Positions 56,244 through 64,000 of a DNA stretch of 64,000 bases are shown here, one piece after another. The notes below the pieces were generated by a model. The model saw only the letters and a program-made list of their open reading frames with translations. It had not been told where the DNA came from and did not search any database. The position numbers and the translations under genes are program-made. Each line of letters starts with the position of its first letter. Position 1 is the stretch's first letter. Source of the stretch: Kaistella carnis (lineage in GTDB: Bacteria > Bacteroidota > Bacteroidia > Flavobacteriales > Weeksellaceae); contig NZ_CP034159.1 of assembly GCF_003860585.1 (NCBI RefSeq), positions 1,550,001 to 1,614,000 on the forward strand. Reading direction: 5' to 3'.

Positions 56244-56477
56244 CTATCTTATTTTTGTCCAAGTTCTACCTTCTGTGACCGATCGAAATTTCCCGTTTGA
56301 GGTTTTCGCAAAAACAATTTTACCTTTCGTTCCCAATTCAAAAAACTCTCCTGTTTCATTTGATCCGTCAAAAATAATTTGCCAAGAAATCCCGGCATTA
56401 TCCGAACTTATTAACTGAAATCGATTTTCAGCTGGGATTTTGATGAGTAAAATTCCAATGTAAATAACTTGTGACAT
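56244..56477 (-). CDS. Small unknown protein, paralog B
   Basis: The protein is 77 residues, MSQVIYIGILLIKIPAENRF at the start and GRTWTKIR at the end. It is paralogous to the protein at 55180-55452. Two short paralogs 800 bases apart, separated by an oppositely oriented gene, indicate a local duplication. Function unknown. Confidence 0.55.
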   Translation of the reverse strand: MSQVIYIGILLIKIPAENRFQLISSDNAGISWQIIFDGSNETGEFFELGTKGKIVFAKTSNGKFRSVTEGRTWTKIR

Positions 56478-56499
56478 ACTTGCAATTTTTAAATTTGAT

Positions 56500-56709
56500 T
56501 TATCGTATTCTAAATATTATCGCTACAATAATTGATAATGAGAACACCATCAAAAATGTAAAAAATACAAGAAGGATTATTTTGAGAAATTTTAAACCTC
56601 CATTTTCTCGTGACTTTGGAAGCAACATTGTCCACGTCAATATTCTTTCGTGAATTAATTGCTCCGCCGGAATTTTTTCAAAAAAGATTTTAAAAGTTTT
56701 TTTCATCAT
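56500..56709 (-). CDS. Small membrane protein
   Basis: The protein is 69 residues, with a basic N-terminal half (MMKKTFKIFFEKIPAEQLIH) and one C-terminal transmembrane helix (FLKIILLVFFTFLMVFSLSI). It starts nine bases after the AAA+ ATPase stop, so it may be co-transcribed. No family recognised. Confidence 0.45.
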   Translation of the reverse strand: MMKKTFKIFFEKIPAEQLIHERILTWTMLLPKSRENGGLKFLKIILLVFFTFLMVFSLSIIVAIIFRIR

Positions 56710-56717
56710 TAGTGTTT

Positions 56718-58379
56718 TTAGAATCCAATTTTGCGTTTCTCTTCACTACTCCACTTCTCATTTTTGCACAAACCTTCGATGTCTGTAAATTTCAGAGCAT
56801 ACCCATGCAGAATTTCCTGCATCGCACATTTCCGGGCAATATTTTCCATTTCTCCACCTGAGAATTGAAATTTTTCGGCGAGAGTTCTACTTTCTTTTGA
56901 AGAGAGAATCGGCAATTTTTCTTTCCAAATTTTAGCAGAGTTTTCTAAAGATGGTTGCTCGAATTTTACTTTAAATAAAAATCTGCGCTCAAAAGCAGCA
57001 TCCATATTTTCGACAAGGTTTGTGGTAGCGAAAAGAATTCCGTCGAAATTTTCCATTTCTTCCAGGATTATGTTTTGAATGGCGTTTTCGGTGTCGGCAA
57101 CATTGGAACTTCCTGCAGATTTTCGTTTACCGATGATTGCATCTGCTTCATTAAAAAGTAAAATGGGACAAAGTTCCTCATTGCGTTTCATTATTTCATA
57201 TTCAGTAAAAATTTTCTTCACCAATTTCTGACTTTCACCAAACCACATGCTTTTGGTCTCGGAAATATCTACTTTAAAAATATTCCGACCCGAATTTTTT
57301 GCCAGTTGATAAACGCTTTCTGTTTTTCCAGTGCCGGGAACGCCATGAAGAACTGCTGTAATTCCGATCGGCATAGCTTTTTCTTTCAAACGTCGTTGCA
57401 GTTCTTTAAATTTATCATCTTGCAAAACATTTGAAATCTGTTGCAGTTGAGTATTTTCGTCCGCATTGTAAAAAAGCTTTTTTGTTGAAATGTCTTTTGC
57501 TCTGATCAATTTTGAATCGTCTTTAGAAATATCGTCAATTAGCAGATCTTCATTATTTTTTAGAAAATCGGTGACTTTTCTGGTCAGTTTCGCTCTACTC
57601 CGATCTTGAAAATTTTCCTTTGAAATTTCAACTAAATTGAATTTTGAAAGTTTAGTTTCGTTGTTGATAATTAACTTTTGAAATTTCATTGCCTGACTTT
57701 TTCGTGTAAAGTAATCATTTACAGTCATCTGTACATGGGTATGAAAATCATTGTCACCATATTGAATAGCATCCCAAATCGTATCTAAAAAGAAATAAGT
57801 TTCGAAAGCATTGAGCTGGTAATTTTTAATTTCACGAAATATAGGCAGGTCTAAATTTCCCTCACACAGAGTCGAAATAAATTCTCTGAAATCGTAAGGA
57901 CTAATTAATCCTTCGTTCAGCTGATCACTTTTTTTATCGAAGTCTTCGAGCAGATCTACGAAGTTTTTTTCGTCTGAAGATTCTTCTATTTTAGCATATT
58001 TAATAACTTCATTGTTAGAAATACTGTTGATCATATTTTGTGAAAGGTCGTACGCGGAAATTTGTTTTTTGTGGGAATTTTTATTGATCAAGAGATTACG
58101 GCTGTACAACATTTCGATGGGCGCACGATACTTCAAAACCTGAAATTTGGCTAAGTCGAAATATTCAAAAACCTGTGTAAAATCGCTTTTCTCAAAACAA
58201 ATTACAAATGCATTGGCAAACAAAACCGTTTCAATGTCATTAAGTTGCAAATATTTTGAAAGCAACCTGATTTCGTTTTCTACTACTTCAAAAAGCGGCG
58301 GTTGAAGTTTACTGTCTTTAGAAAATTGGTAAATACTCTCGATGCATTCCATTGCGTTGAAATTCTCTTTTGTCTCCAT
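56718..58379 (-). CDS. AAA+ ATPase
   Basis: The 553-residue protein has an N-terminal helical region of about 320 residues (unique) followed by an AAA+ module: Walker A HGVPGTGKTES at about 345, FNEADAIIGKR (Walker B variant with Asn-Glu-Ala-Asp) near 405, sensor-1 LFATTNLVENMD and an arginine finger FERRFLFK. The FtsH/Vps4-like core suggests remodelling of protein complexes. The Bacteroidota family is usually called ATP-binding protein; its partner is unknown, and the small membrane protein downstream is a candidate. Confidence 0.85.
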   Translation of the reverse strand: METKENFNAMECIESIYQFSKDSKLQPPLFEVVENEIRLLSKYLQLNDIETVLFANAFVICFEKSDFTQVFEYFDLAKFQVLKYRAPIEMLYSRNLLINKNSHKKQISAYDLSQNMINSISNNEVIKYAKIEESSDEKNFVDLLEDFDKKSDQLNEGLISPYDFREFISTLCEGNLDLPIFREIKNYQLNAFETYFFLDTIWDAIQYGDNDFHTHVQMTVNDYFTRKSQAMKFQKLIINNETKLSKFNLVEISKENFQDRSRAKLTRKVTDFLKNNEDLLIDDISKDDSKLIRAKDISTKKLFYNADENTQLQQISNVLQDDKFKELQRRLKEKAMPIGITAVLHGVPGTGKTESVYQLAKNSGRNIFKVDISETKSMWFGESQKLVKKIFTEYEIMKRNEELCPILLFNEADAIIGKRKSAGSSNVADTENAIQNIILEEMENFDGILFATTNLVENMDAAFERRFLFKVKFEQPSLENSAKIWKEKLPILSSKESRTLAEKFQFSGGEMENIARKCAMQEILHGYALKFTDIEGLCKNEKWSSEEKRKIGF

Positions 58380-58613
58380 ATTCTTTTGTTTTAGAATACA
58401 AAGATGAAAATTGACTACGCCAATTTAAGTCTTACTTAAATAAAAAATCAATTGTGCAGAATAATGAATTCTTTTCAGATTCGATATTAAAGCGCTTACC
58501 ATGATTTCTTTTTCTCCTTTACCTTTCTGCAAACAAAAATCTAAAAAAACCCAAATTCCAAATGGACACCATTCGTCTATTGCCACTATTAATTTCGCTT
58601 AAAATAAAGCTTT

Positions 58614-58967
58614 ATGAAAATAGGAATTGTTGGTGGTCGCGGTTTTAATGACTATGAATCACTTAAAAAAGAACTATCGAAATTTACTGAAGAAAATAGT
58701 ATTTCACTTAATTACATTGTTTCGGGCGGTGCGAAAGGAGCCGATACTTTGGCGGAAAAATTTGCCACTGAAATGGATGTTGAAATGATTGTCTTCAAAC
58801 CTGATTTTGAAAAATTTGGAAGAGGTGCTGCTCTTGCACGAAATACTCAAATCATTCAAAAATCGGATGTTGTATTTGCATTTTGGGATGGTAAATCAAA
58901 AGGAACGCATGACAGCATTAAAAAAGCGGAAAAATTGAATAAAAGATTATTGATTTTCAATTACTAA
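58614..58967 (+). CDS. DUF2493 / YspA-type SLOG protein
   Basis: The protein is 117 residues. GIVGGRGFND (4-13), VSGGAKGADTLAEKFA (36-51) and ALARNTQII near 73 are the SLOG Rossmann-like motifs that bind nucleotide-derived signals. SLOG proteins link to NAD/ADP-ribose or cyclic nucleotide defence signalling as sensors, though stand-alone DUF2493 proteins are widespread and may be housekeeping. A DUF1040-like gene follows after 15 bases. Confidence 0.8.
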   Translation: MKIGIVGGRGFNDYESLKKELSKFTEENSISLNYIVSGGAKGADTLAEKFATEMDVEMIVFKPDFEKFGRGAALARNTQIIQKSDVVFAFWDGKSKGTHDSIKKAEKLNKRLLIFNY

Positions 58968-58982
58968 AATTTGTAAAAAACG

Positions 58983-59165
58983 ATGAGAGATCCACAAAGA
59001 ATAAAACCATTCTTAGTTAGAATTGAACAATTGTGGTTGAAAAATCCAGATTATAGATTTGGACAATTAATAATATGGTTGGCAAAGATTGAAGAATTAA
59101 ATCCCAAACTTTTCTATTTGGAAGACAAAGAATTTTTAGAAAAAATAAACGAGCTGGAAAAGTAG
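58983..59165 (+). CDS. DUF1040-like small protein
   Basis: The protein is 60 residues. MRDPQRIKPFLVRIEQLW and NPDYRFGQLIIWL match the (M)RDPxRI..fl...iW..nPD.RfgQLI pattern of the YihD/DUF1040 group. It lies directly after the SLOG gene, on the same strand. Function unknown. Confidence 0.65.
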   Translation: MRDPQRIKPFLVRIEQLWLKNPDYRFGQLIIWLAKIEELNPKLFYLEDKEFLEKINELEK

Positions 59166-59175
59166 TTTAAATGAA

Positions 59176-59207
59176 AAATGCAGGATTTGTTTTCCTGCAT
59201 TTTTTTT
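59176..59207 (+). terminator. Rho-independent terminator after the SLOG/DUF1040 pair
   Basis: AAAATGCAGGA, loop TTTGTTT, TCCTGCATTTTTTT; starts 10 bases after the stop at 59165 and overlaps the end of the convergent hydrolase gene. Confidence 0.85.
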
Positions 59208-59748
59208 ATGATTTAGATTGAATGTAATTCTCGATATCGGCTAGATAATTTTCAAATTTCAATAAGCGATGACTGTCATCAACAGCTATCAGATTAACGT
59301 TGTTCAAAGATTTTTCAAACAAAGGAATTTGGTTGAGGACTTCATCTTGCTGCGTTGCAATAATCAGCGCATCTTCCGGATTTTCTATTTTCCACAATTG
59401 GGGAAGAATATTTTTTGGAAATTCAAAATCTGAAGTTCTATTGGCAATGTTCAACAAAGGACTGGTCAGTACAAGAATCGGTTTTATCGTATTTGCTTTC
59501 AACCTTTCTCTCAATTGATAGGCAAAGTTTGCCCCAGTTGAATCGCCCACCAAAACGATTTGATCTTCAGGTTCGGAATTCAACCATTTTTCCGCCGTAT
59601 CTAAAAGCCCGGAAATGTCGGAATCATTATTCCACTCGACAAAATTATATTGGAATTGGTCTTTGAAATAATCTTTCAAATGCAGAAATTTTCTGGAGTT
59701 TCGATCGGAACCGAGTCCGTGGATGTAGAGGAGTTTTTTATTATTCAT
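59206..59748 (-). CDS. Alpha/beta hydrolase (YqiA/RBBP9-like esterase)
   Basis: The protein is 180 residues. LLYIHGLGSD at 6-15 is the oxyanion loop, VLVGDSTGANFA holds the nucleophile Ser70, ATQQDEVL the Asp135 and DDSHRLL the His160 of the catalytic triad. The short length and YIHGLGS start match the YqiA-type esterases. Its physiological ester is unknown. Confidence 0.8.
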   Translation of the reverse strand: MNNKKLLYIHGLGSDRNSRKFLHLKDYFKDQFQYNFVEWNNDSDISGLLDTAEKWLNSEPEDQIVLVGDSTGANFAYQLRERLKANTIKPILVLTSPLLNIANRTSDFEFPKNILPQLWKIENPEDALIIATQQDEVLNQIPLFEKSLNNVNLIAVDDSHRLLKFENYLADIENYIQSKS

Positions 59749-59913
59749 GATTTTCTATTCATCTTTTGTTGATCAGTTCTGTTAAAATTTTTACTGTATT
59801 TAATCTTTAAGGATGTTTTTAAATTTAATTCTCAATAACTTCCAAAGTAAACTCATTTAAAAGTTGATATCCAAAATTAGCAAAAACATAGTTTTCATTA
59901 ACTTCATTTATTT

Positions 59914-60144
59914 TTACGTCAAATGTTTTGTCGATTCATTGATCATTTTTATGAGGCCTTCATTTTTTAAATGGGAAATATCATCTTTAAGAAATATAAA
60001 ACTCTGCGCTTTTACAACCCGATCGAAAATCCAGATTTCGTACAAAACATCTAATTCTCCAAATTTAGCTTCCTGCGAATACAAAACAATGGTATCGTCA
60101 TCTATAGGTATATTTTTAAATTTGTCTTTAATTATTTTATCCAT
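59914..60144 (-). CDS. Small unknown protein coupled to the gene upstream
   Basis: The protein is 76 residues, charged (MDKIIKDKFKNIPIDDDTIV), with no motif. Its start overlaps the end of the gene at 60132-60842 by 13 bases, which supports its being real and co-translated. Confidence 0.5.
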   Translation of the reverse strand: MDKIIKDKFKNIPIDDDTIVLYSQEAKFGELDVLYEIWIFDRVVKAQSFIFLKDDISHLKNEGLIKMINESTKHLT

Positions 60145-60842
60145 TTTGATTCAAATTTTGTTTCTCTTTCGAAATCATTTTCATACATGAATTTTGCGGA
60201 ATATTCGGAAAGTCTTAAAGGTAAGTTCGGAGTGAGTTCAAAGAGTTCATTGGTAATGGTGTCTTTCAATTGTTCATTTCTGCCTTGGAAACTTTTACTC
60301 AAATAATAAGTTTTTTCATCAGTCTGATATTGGTACAAATTCATATCAAATCCGGTTCGAAATCTCCCGAAAGCAAATGATTTTTTGTTTTTTAAATCGT
60401 AAATAATCTGATAATTCGCTCCGCAACCGAGACCAGAACAAGGATAATAAGTAATCTGAAACAGCAATAATTTCTCGTATTTATAATATTTGATTTGAGA
60501 AATTTGATTGGCATATTGTACCGAATCTTTTGCTGTCCAAACAATATTCTGTGTTTGTAAACGGTAGGTTTTTATTTCATCATTATTTACTTTTATAACC
60601 AATCCATTTTCATCACTAAAACTGTCAATTTTAAAATCAAGAAATGTAACGGTTGAAGAATCCATATTTATTGTGAAATTGGGTTCAATAACATGATTTT
60701 CTAATTCCTTATTAAAAATTTCAATTCTTTGTTTTAAAGAATCTTCATGCTTTGTAGTTTCCGAAGAAGTGAAGTCTGGGTTTTTAGTCGACCAACTTAT
60801 CATGGTCAAAAGTAAAATTACCAGTGCAGAAAGAGTTTTCAT
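60132..60842 (-). CDS. Exported protein of unknown function
   Basis: The protein is 236 residues. A hydrophobic N-terminus (MKTLSALVILLLTMISW) looks like a signal peptide, but there is no lipobox Cys. YYPCSGLGCGANYQIIYDLK near 132 has a Cys pair, and QYQTDEKTYYLSKSF follows. No family recognised. The overlapping small gene downstream may be its partner. Confidence 0.55.
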   Translation of the reverse strand: MKTLSALVILLLTMISWSTKNPDFTSSETTKHEDSLKQRIEIFNKELENHVIEPNFTINMDSSTVTFLDFKIDSFSDENGLVIKVNNDEIKTYRLQTQNIVWTAKDSVQYANQISQIKYYKYEKLLLFQITYYPCSGLGCGANYQIIYDLKNKKSFAFGRFRTGFDMNLYQYQTDEKTYYLSKSFQGRNEQLKDTITNELFELTPNLPLRLSEYSAKFMYENDFERETKFESKWIK

Positions 60843-60858
60843 AATTCAGTTTTTAAGA

Positions 60859-61785
60859 TTAAGATATTTTATTCATTTCCATCGATTTCTGAATAAATTC
60901 CAAATATTTCTTTCTCACATTTTTTGGTTCCAAAATTTTCAACCTTTCAGCGTGCGTTAATAATTCTTGATAAAAATCGTAGGTCGGAACTAAAGTTATT
61001 TCAATTCTAAATTCTTCATTATTATCCACGAGAATTTTTTGGGAATGATGAATAGGCAATGATTTCACAAATCCACTTTGGTTTTTATTAAAAGACAAAA
61101 TAATCGTTTCTGGGTTTTCGTTCAATGTAGAAACAATTCCGAAAGAATTAATGAAAAGTGCATCAATATTAACTTCTTGTTTTGCGAAAGTCTTGGCATG
61201 AATTTCAAAATCGGTCATTCGATCCAAACCATAAGTTTTGAGCAAAAATTCTTTTCCATCATCTTCATTTGCCAAAAGATACCATCGATGTCTGAATTCT
61301 TTTAATGCATAAGGTTGCAAAACTTTCTTCTGAGAAGCAGTTTCCCAATATTTTCTGTATTGTAAACTGATGACTTTAGAATTTTTAATGGCATGAATAA
61401 TTCCATCCAGATGTTGAAGTCCAGAAGCTTGTCTTTTTTCAAAAAGCATTATTTTAGAATGATCCGTCGTTTTTTTATATGCGTTTATCAACAAAATATT
61501 TTCAAAAATACCTTTCGAGTTTTCTAAATTTTCATCATCAATAATTTGATACGTCATGGTTGATCTTTTATATTGCGTTTCAACTCCGAATAATTCTAAA
61601 AGTATATTCCGATCTCGCTTAAATGTTTTTTCACTGAAAGGCAAATCATTATCGTATCCTTTTTCGCTGTAATGTTGATTTTCTAAATATTGCTTGACTT
61701 CGTGATAAGTTGCACCGTTTTTACTCTTTGATTGAAGCAGATTTGAAATATGCATCAAACGCAACAATTGATCTCTTCTTGCCAT
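60859..61785 (-). CDS. WYL-domain transcriptional regulator, copy 3
   Basis: The protein is 308 residues. MARRDQLLRLMHISNLLQSK is followed by a winged-helix part (PFSEKTFKRDRNILL), a WYL domain (VLQPYALKEFRHRWYLLANE, TYGLDRMTDFE) and a C-terminal extension (LPIHHSQKILVDN, PTYDFYQELLTHAERLKILE). It is clearly paralogous to copy 1 at 49152 over its whole length. It transcribes in the same direction as the exported protein downstream (16 bases), which it may regulate. Confidence 0.88.
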   Translation of the reverse strand: MARRDQLLRLMHISNLLQSKSKNGATYHEVKQYLENQHYSEKGYDNDLPFSEKTFKRDRNILLELFGVETQYKRSTMTYQIIDDENLENSKGIFENILLINAYKKTTDHSKIMLFEKRQASGLQHLDGIIHAIKNSKVISLQYRKYWETASQKKVLQPYALKEFRHRWYLLANEDDGKEFLLKTYGLDRMTDFEIHAKTFAKQEVNIDALFINSFGIVSTLNENPETIILSFNKNQSGFVKSLPIHHSQKILVDNNEEFRIEITLVPTYDFYQELLTHAERLKILEPKNVRKKYLEFIQKSMEMNKIS

Positions 61786-61866
61786 TGTTTTTATTTTATA
61801 CTACAAATGTATTCAATCAAACGGACGAAACATGGCTATTTGCTTTTATAATTATAAATTTAATAT

Positions 61867-62355
61867 TTAGATGTTATAAAATGTAGGTTTCATTAATCGG
61901 TCATAAATAATAATTGAACCAGCAACAGAAACGTTCAGCGAAAGTTTGCCAGGTAATTGTACCAGAAGATCACATTTTTTTTTTGCTTCTTCCGACAATC
62001 CGATTTTTTCTGAACCTAATAAATAAACTGCTTGTTTTGGATGTTTAAATTCAGAGACCGGAACGCTTTTTTCGTCTAATTCAATACCGATTAATTTACC
62101 TTCAAACGGTAAAGATTTATAGAAATCCTGAAAATTCTCAAAATAAAACAACGGAATATGTCGATGTGCCGCAATAGTATCAGTTTTCATTCTTTTATAA
62201 TTTCCGCCGATAATGAAAATAAAATCTGCGCCCATAATTTGAGCAGAACGCCATATTGTTCCAATATTTTGAGTTTGCAAAGCGTTTTCGATGCCGATCC
62301 CGAAATAAACTTTTGTCTTCGGAAAATCAGTTGCGTTAGGATAATCTTTTGTCAT
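61867..62355 (-). CDS. TrmH/SpoU-family RNA methyltransferase
   Basis: The protein is 162 residues. YFGIGIENALQTQNIGTIWRS is motif 1, VYLLGSEKIGLSEEA motif 2 and VQLPGKLSLNVSVAGSIIIY motif 3 of SPOUT 2'-O-methyltransferases. The knotted fold binds AdoMet and methylates tRNA or rRNA ribose. Its short form lacks the extra N-terminal domain of rRNA-specific enzymes. Probably tRNA-acting. It is monocistronic. Confidence 0.85.
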   Translation of the reverse strand: MTKDYPNATDFPKTKVYFGIGIENALQTQNIGTIWRSAQIMGADFIFIIGGNYKRMKTDTIAAHRHIPLFYFENFQDFYKSLPFEGKLIGIELDEKSVPVSEFKHPKQAVYLLGSEKIGLSEEAKKKCDLLVQLPGKLSLNVSVAGSIIIYDRLMKPTFYNI

Positions 62356-62747
62356 TTTAAGAAGTTTTATTCTTCAAAGATAAAATTCTTGACAGCCAGA
62401 ATAAGTCCATTTAATATCACACTCAATGAATAGTAATTGATGCTCAAATTCCCGATTCATTTATTTGAATCGGGAGTCCTTCTCTTCCTAAATTAAAATC
62501 CTTTTCAGAGTTTTATGATAACCCGTCAAAATACTGAAATTATCTGCTATGCTCATCATCTGCAAGTTGTACTATAAAAAAAACGAGTTCCGAAGTTTTT
62601 TCACCCTTTTCGAAGAAAAGGCAAGAGAGTCTTTGGTAGTATAAAATGTAAATTTTGTATGCACAAAGACACATCTTGCTAGTACTTTTTTCAGAAGTAA
62701 GAAATTTTATTTAGTCTACCTTATTTTAGTCTGGTTACAAGTATATT
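62356..62747. other. Non-coding gap with a hairpin
   Basis: No gene is supported in this gap of about 390 bases. CCCGATTCA at 62451-62459 pairs with TGAATCGGG at 62466-62474 across a six-base loop, but without a T run, so it could be a protein or recombinase site and not a terminator. The right end contains the repeated TTTAGTCT motif described next. Confidence 0.45.
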
Positions 62748-62754
62748 TTAGTCT
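62709..62754. repeat. Triple TTTAGTCT repeat at the end of the HTH gene
   Basis: ATTTAGTCT occurs at 62709, ATTTTAGTCT at 62723 and again at 62745, with start offsets of about 15 and 22 bases. The last overlaps the stop codon of the helix-turn-helix gene. Direct repeats next to a replication-type gene pair may be iteron-like binding sites or simply chance in A+T-rich DNA. Confidence 0.35.
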
Positions 62755-63386
62755 ACTTTCGGTCTTTTGATATTTGGAATTTTCAGTTCAGATTTGTTTT
62801 GCAAAGAACTATGGGATTCAAACATTATCATATTTTTTTCAACAACAGATCTCCAATCTAAGATTGGTTTTCCGATGGCGTTTTTCCAATCCGATTTATC
62901 CCATTGATGAAATTTGTGAATCAATACGTCATCTAATTTTTCGGAATAATTTGGTAACGTTTTGGAAAAACTCATAAACTGTTGTAATGTTGGATATCGA
63001 GAAAATGAACTATTTGCAATAATTTTTGGTTCTGGATCTCGATATAATTCTTCAATCGAAATTTCTTTTGTCTCAACTATTTTCGGAATTTCTTTGGGTA
63101 ATTCATTTTCATTCAAAACGAAACGATTCGGGAAACCAGGATTTCTGTGATAATCTAAAATCCCCAATTGTTTTAGTTTATTTTTCGCAGTAATTACCGT
63201 TTGTCTGGAAAGTCCAAGTTCTCTTGCCATCTCGTAATCCGACAGTACAATTTCCTTTTGAAGTTCTTCGCATTTGTAAAGTATAAATGTAAAAACAACA
63301 ATTGTGTTTGAGCCAATTTTGTTCTTAGAATTTAATTCAAAAATTTTTTGAAATAAAGTTGAGGGAAAGAGATTAATATTTTTCAT
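62748..63386 (-). CDS. Helix-turn-helix replication-type protein
   Basis: The protein is 212 residues. LSDYEMARELGLSRQTVITAK near 50-70 is a winged helix-turn-helix of the GntR/Rep-like type, followed by KNKLKQLGILDYHRNPG and a C-terminal region with PILDWRSVVEKNM, similar in style to DnaD/plasmid-replication proteins. Its ATG overlaps the stop of the Toprim gene by four bases (ATGA), so the two proteins are made together. Typical of integrative elements in Bacteroidota. Confidence 0.7.
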   Translation of the reverse strand: MKNINLFPSTLFQKIFELNSKNKIGSNTIVVFTFILYKCEELQKEIVLSDYEMARELGLSRQTVITAKNKLKQLGILDYHRNPGFPNRFVLNENELPKEIPKIVETKEISIEELYRDPEPKIIANSSFSRYPTLQQFMSFSKTLPNYSEKLDDVLIHKFHQWDKSDWKNAIGKPILDWRSVVEKNMIMFESHSSLQNKSELKIPNIKRPKVD

Positions 63387-64000
63387 CTTTTAAATGTTGA
63401 TTGATATTGAATTTTAACTTCATTATTTGGGTTTCCATGAATCAACCAATCATTTAAATCCTTAAAATCGGAATACAAAACCCGGCAATCTTCGGCTTCA
63501 ATTTTTTCATTTTTGATGATTTCAACGGCGCGATTTCCTGCTTCGTCATTGTCAAAATAGAGGTCTATTTTTTCATAAGTTTCAAGTGAATTTTTAATCT
63601 TATTTATCATTGAAACTGAATTCAAAATCATGTAATCTGAAGGTTCATTTTCTAACGATTCTTCAATATTTTTAAAGGAGAGAAAATCAAAAAACCCTTC
63701 AAAAACCAGAAGCGATTTTGAGTTATTTTTTATGGTGGTAATGTCTTTTTTACCAAGACAAATTTTAGAATAAGCGTTCCGAATTTCATAACCATCGGAA
63801 TCATTTTTAAAACAGATTCCAAAATATTTTTTATCATTCATTTGATAATGAATTTCCTGAATTAAATGTTTTTGATTTTCCACTCTTCTGCTTTTTAAAT
63901 ATTGAATTAATGCAGGATGCTGAATTTCTTTCACCTCTACTATTTCATATGTTTTGGGAAGGTTGAAAAATTTTTGGTTTTTGGTTTGCTGGTGAAAAGA
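63383..64000 (-). CDS. Toprim primase-like protein (5' end outside the window)
   Basis: The frame is open to the right edge, so the gene is partial. A GTG at 63934 is only an internal codon; the sequence upstream (FNLPKTYEIVEVKEI) is coding as well. The visible part has LLVFEGFFDFLSF (Toprim Glu) and IDLYFDNDEAGNRAV (Toprim Asp-x-Asp) motifs, preceded by HPALIQYLKSRRV as in DnaG-like primases of mobile elements. A CHC2 zinc finger should lie off the edge. It primes replication of the element with the HTH protein. Confidence 0.82.
   Translation of the reverse strand, partial: SFHQQTKNQKFFNLPKTYEIVEVKEIQHPALIQYLKSRRVENQKHLIQEIHYQMNDKKYFGICFKNDSDGYEIRNAYSKICLGKKDITTIKNNSKSLLVFEGFFDFLSFKNIEESLENEPSDYMILNSVSMINKIKNSLETYEKIDLYFDNDEAGNRAVEIIKNEKIEAEDCRVLYSDFKDLNDWLIHGNPNNEVKIQYQSTFKR

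Noticed and set aside
62709..62754. CRISPR-like array
   Set aside because: Only three 9-10-base repeats with very short spacers and no cas genes; no CRISPR array was seen in the window.
1..64000. tRNA, rRNA or riboswitch genes
   Set aside because: I looked for conserved tRNA arms, rRNA segments and common riboswitch cores and saw none that I could support; a covariance-model scan would be needed to exclude them.

Overview
The window looks like a chromosomal accessory stretch from a Flavobacteriia/Weeksellaceae bacterium of the Chryseobacterium, Kaistella or Epilithonimonas type. The support is A+T-rich DNA, two secreted proteins with type 9 secretion C-terminal sorting domains, a PafA-type alkaline phosphatase very close to the Elizabethkingia enzyme, TAnnTTTG promoter elements typical of Bacteroidota, and VgrG/effector genes of the Bacteroidota type VI secretion system (subtype iii is inferred from taxonomy, because no structural T6SS genes are in the window).

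Positions 1-15.5 kb are a toxin/immunity array. Three separate 3' fragments of vgrG (3780-4715, 8966-9733, 12640-13527) each run straight into a gene whose product starts with the same roughly 50-residue module (MSRxR...YG). Each such gene is followed by one or more lipoproteins, a membrane protein or a zinc-ribbon protein that are probable immunity proteins. No full-length vgrG is visible, so these look like orphan cassettes comparable to rhs or cdiA orphan toxin ends, here using vgrG 3' ends as recombination homology. One effector is intact and carries a HET-C domain. Two are broken by frameshifts, and a fourth lost its 5' end at an IS256-family element. A second, diverged IS256-family element with a clear 8-bp target duplication closes the array.

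Positions 16.9-27.6 kb are mostly ordinary chromosome: pafA, mdh, cysE-cysK, a Nei-type glycosylase, a PAP2 phosphatase, a nucleoid-associated protein, two tandem paralogous T9SS cargo proteins and a TPR protein with a decayed relative beside it.

Positions 27.8-32.8 kb hold a visibly more G+C-rich tripartite efflux operon (TolC, HlyD/EmrA-type adaptor, MFS pump) with an AraC-type regulator. It lies between two copies of a 41-bp direct repeat (38 of 41 identical) and beside remnants of GNAT, GyrI-like and HipA genes, which suggests acquisition at a decaying hotspot.

Positions 33.8-58.4 kb are a defence-type island. A RhuM-Fic fusion is followed by a seven-gene type I restriction-modification transcription unit. 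In it, two DUF262 (GmrSD-like) genes sit between hsdS and hsdR, and a small ScoMcrA-head-like gene and a YaaW-like coiled-coil gene precede hsdM. Then come a Cas4-like/RNase H-like fusion (DUF2779), WYL regulators, an unrecognised three-gene set with one AlbA_2/Schlafen-like member, paralogous small proteins and an AAA+ ATPase. Positions 58.4-64 kb carry small housekeeping or unknown genes (SLOG protein, alpha/beta hydrolase, TrmH-type methylase, a third WYL regulator). The window ends in a translationally coupled Toprim primase/helix-turn-helix pair of the kind found in mobile elements. No tRNA, rRNA or CRISPR array was recognised.
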